In this document: positions 63,158-64,000 of the stretch, one piece after another
How the letters are laid out: the number at the start of each line of letters is the position of its first letter
Position numbering within the stretch: the stretch's first letter is position 1
Source: a virus
DNA length: 64,000 bases
Reading direction: 5' to 3' (one strand)
IMG/VR virus record: IMGVR_UViG_3300047198_000026
Span: 1 to 64,000 of that record
Translations under genes and position numbers: made by a program
Notes under the pieces: model-generated
Told to the model about the DNA's origin: nothing
Databases searched by the model: none
The model's input: only the letters and a program-made list of their open reading frames with translations

Positions 63158-64000
63158 ATGAATGATGACAAGAAACTTCGAATTAAGTTCATTGCCGGAG
63201 ACGTCAGTGGACCCGCCTACCACGATATTTTCATTCCTTCCAAATATTTTGAGCAGTATAACCTGCTCTCAATCGACAATAGCCCAACCATAAGTGATAG
63301 TAATGTCAATGACATAGACATCATAGTCTTCCAGAGGCAATACCATCCTGAATCGGTGTTTATGATCAAGCAGTTAAAGGCTAGGGGTAGAACCACTATC
63401 TTTATCTGTGATGACGATGTTTGGGCCCTACCTAAGGTAAATCCTGCCTATAGCACCTATAAAGGACTAGTCCTCGATCGATACCAATTGATTATGGGAC
63501 TTTGTGATCAGGTCACAACCTCTACAGAATGGTTGCGCAAAAAGTGCCTCCAATTCAACCCCAATGTTTATGTCCAACGAAACCTGGTAGAACCAACTAT
63601 TACTGACTTTTTGACCCCGGGAAGAGACAATCCCGAGGAGGTCAGAATCCTTTGGACTACTACCCCCCACCATGCTGCCGATGCTATAATTGTCGGACCT
63701 GCCTTAAGAACACTCTGCAAAAAGTATAAAAACTTAAAAATCATCTTCTTTGGTTGGCATCCCCCAAAGACCTATGACTGGATTCCAAGTGACCAATATG
63801 AGCACTACGCCTTTGTCAATGTGGACGCCTTCTATAATAGTGTGGCAAACTTGGATGGAGACATCGGAATTATACCCTTGGAGGATAACGACTTTAATAG
63901 GGGCAAGACCTGTAGGAAATTCCAAGAATATTCAATTCTTAAGATACCATCTATGGCCTCTCCTGTGGGAAACTATGTGGATATTCCAAACGATGTGATT
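63158..64000 (+). CDS. Glycosyltransferase, GT-B-like, 3' end cut by window edge
   Basis: 281 codons visible, C-terminus outside the window. ATG after TAGGAGTGTGGT. N-terminal Rossmann-type β-strand (K-L-R-I-K-F-I-A-G-D-V-S-G-P-A-Y), I-V-F-Q-R-Q, I-F-I-C-D-D-D-V-W-A; later R-I-L-W-T-T-T-P-H-H-A-A-D, I-I-F-F-G-W-H-P, I-G-I-I-P-L-E-D-N-D-F-N-R-G-K-T-C-R-K-F-Q-E-Y-S, which resembles the donor-binding region of GT1/GT4-type enzymes. It may glycosylate DNA, virion or host surface. Confidence 0.7.
   Translation, partial: MNDDKKLRIKFIAGDVSGPAYHDIFIPSKYFEQYNLLSIDNSPTISDSNVNDIDIIVFQRQYHPESVFMIKQLKARGRTTIFICDDDVWALPKVNPAYSTYKGLVLDRYQLIMGLCDQVTTSTEWLRKKCLQFNPNVYVQRNLVEPTITDFLTPGRDNPEEVRILWTTTPHHAADAIIVGPALRTLCKKYKNLKIIFFGWHPPKTYDWIPSDQYEHYAFVNVDAFYNSVANLDGDIGIIPLEDNDFNRGKTCRKFQEYSILKIPSMASPVGNYVDIPNDVI

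Overview
The window is part of the genome of a tailed double-stranded DNA phage (Caudoviricetes), probably an uncultured one. It carries terminase, portal, scaffold, an SU10-like major capsid protein, a head-tail adaptor, several fibre-like proteins and very large virion proteins. It has no ribosomal or metabolic operons. Genes are dense, with ATGA, GTGA or TAATG overlaps and Shine-Dalgarno sites. The host is a bacterium. Four radical-SAM enzymes and several Fe-S/Zn proteins suggest an anaerobic host, but that is inference.

Layout. Positions 1-16610 are transcribed leftward: secreted small proteins, a tRNA, a ParB-like protein, an HNH nuclease, an SNF2-type helicase, a MoxR AAA+ / metallopeptidase-VWA pair, and dozens of small mostly Cys-rich proteins. 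This arm ends near a second tRNA and a ~720-nt stretch with no credible gene but many hairpins (15360-16080), possibly a large structured RNA. A ~470-nt intergenic region separates it from rightward transcription starting at 17087. Positions 17087-22637 hold more small accessory genes, including a compact M28-like metallopeptidase. Positions 23028-34731 form the packaging and head module, interrupted by LAGLIDADG and HNH homing-type endonucleases. Positions 34749-63029 hold fibre, receptor-binding and large virion proteins plus a late accessory cluster with a SpeD-like pyruvoyl enzyme. A truncated glycosyltransferase gene closes the window.

The most exciting locus is 36749-47650. A 97-aa Cys-rich peptide made of C-x(1,2)-C-[N/D/Y]-x3-Y repeats is translationally coupled to a tail-fibre gene. 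It is followed by four radical-SAM/SPASM-type enzymes (two paralogous pairs), two related GNAT-like partner proteins and a HxGH nucleotidyltransferase-like protein. The same repeat occurs 16 times inside a jelly-roll-like virion protein just downstream (45785-47650). It occurs twice more as a C-terminal tail on one radical-SAM enzyme. I read this as a phage-encoded RiPP-like system in which radical-SAM enzymes modify a virion protein, a free peptide and possibly an enzyme tail. This is inference from sequence and context; the chemistry is unknown.

A second unexplained pattern is a shared N-terminal hexapeptide, M-x-x-S-x-N, on 27 otherwise diverse small proteins on both arms. All six serine codons are used at the invariant Ser, so the constraint looks protein-level rather than nucleotide-level. 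Other signals are a 37-nt element repeated at 3933 and 17026, tRNAs with C at position 33, arrays of paralogous zinc-finger-like proteins, a gene with a broken frame (22324-22637), and a 14-codon scar of a third radical-SAM copy (39964-40008).
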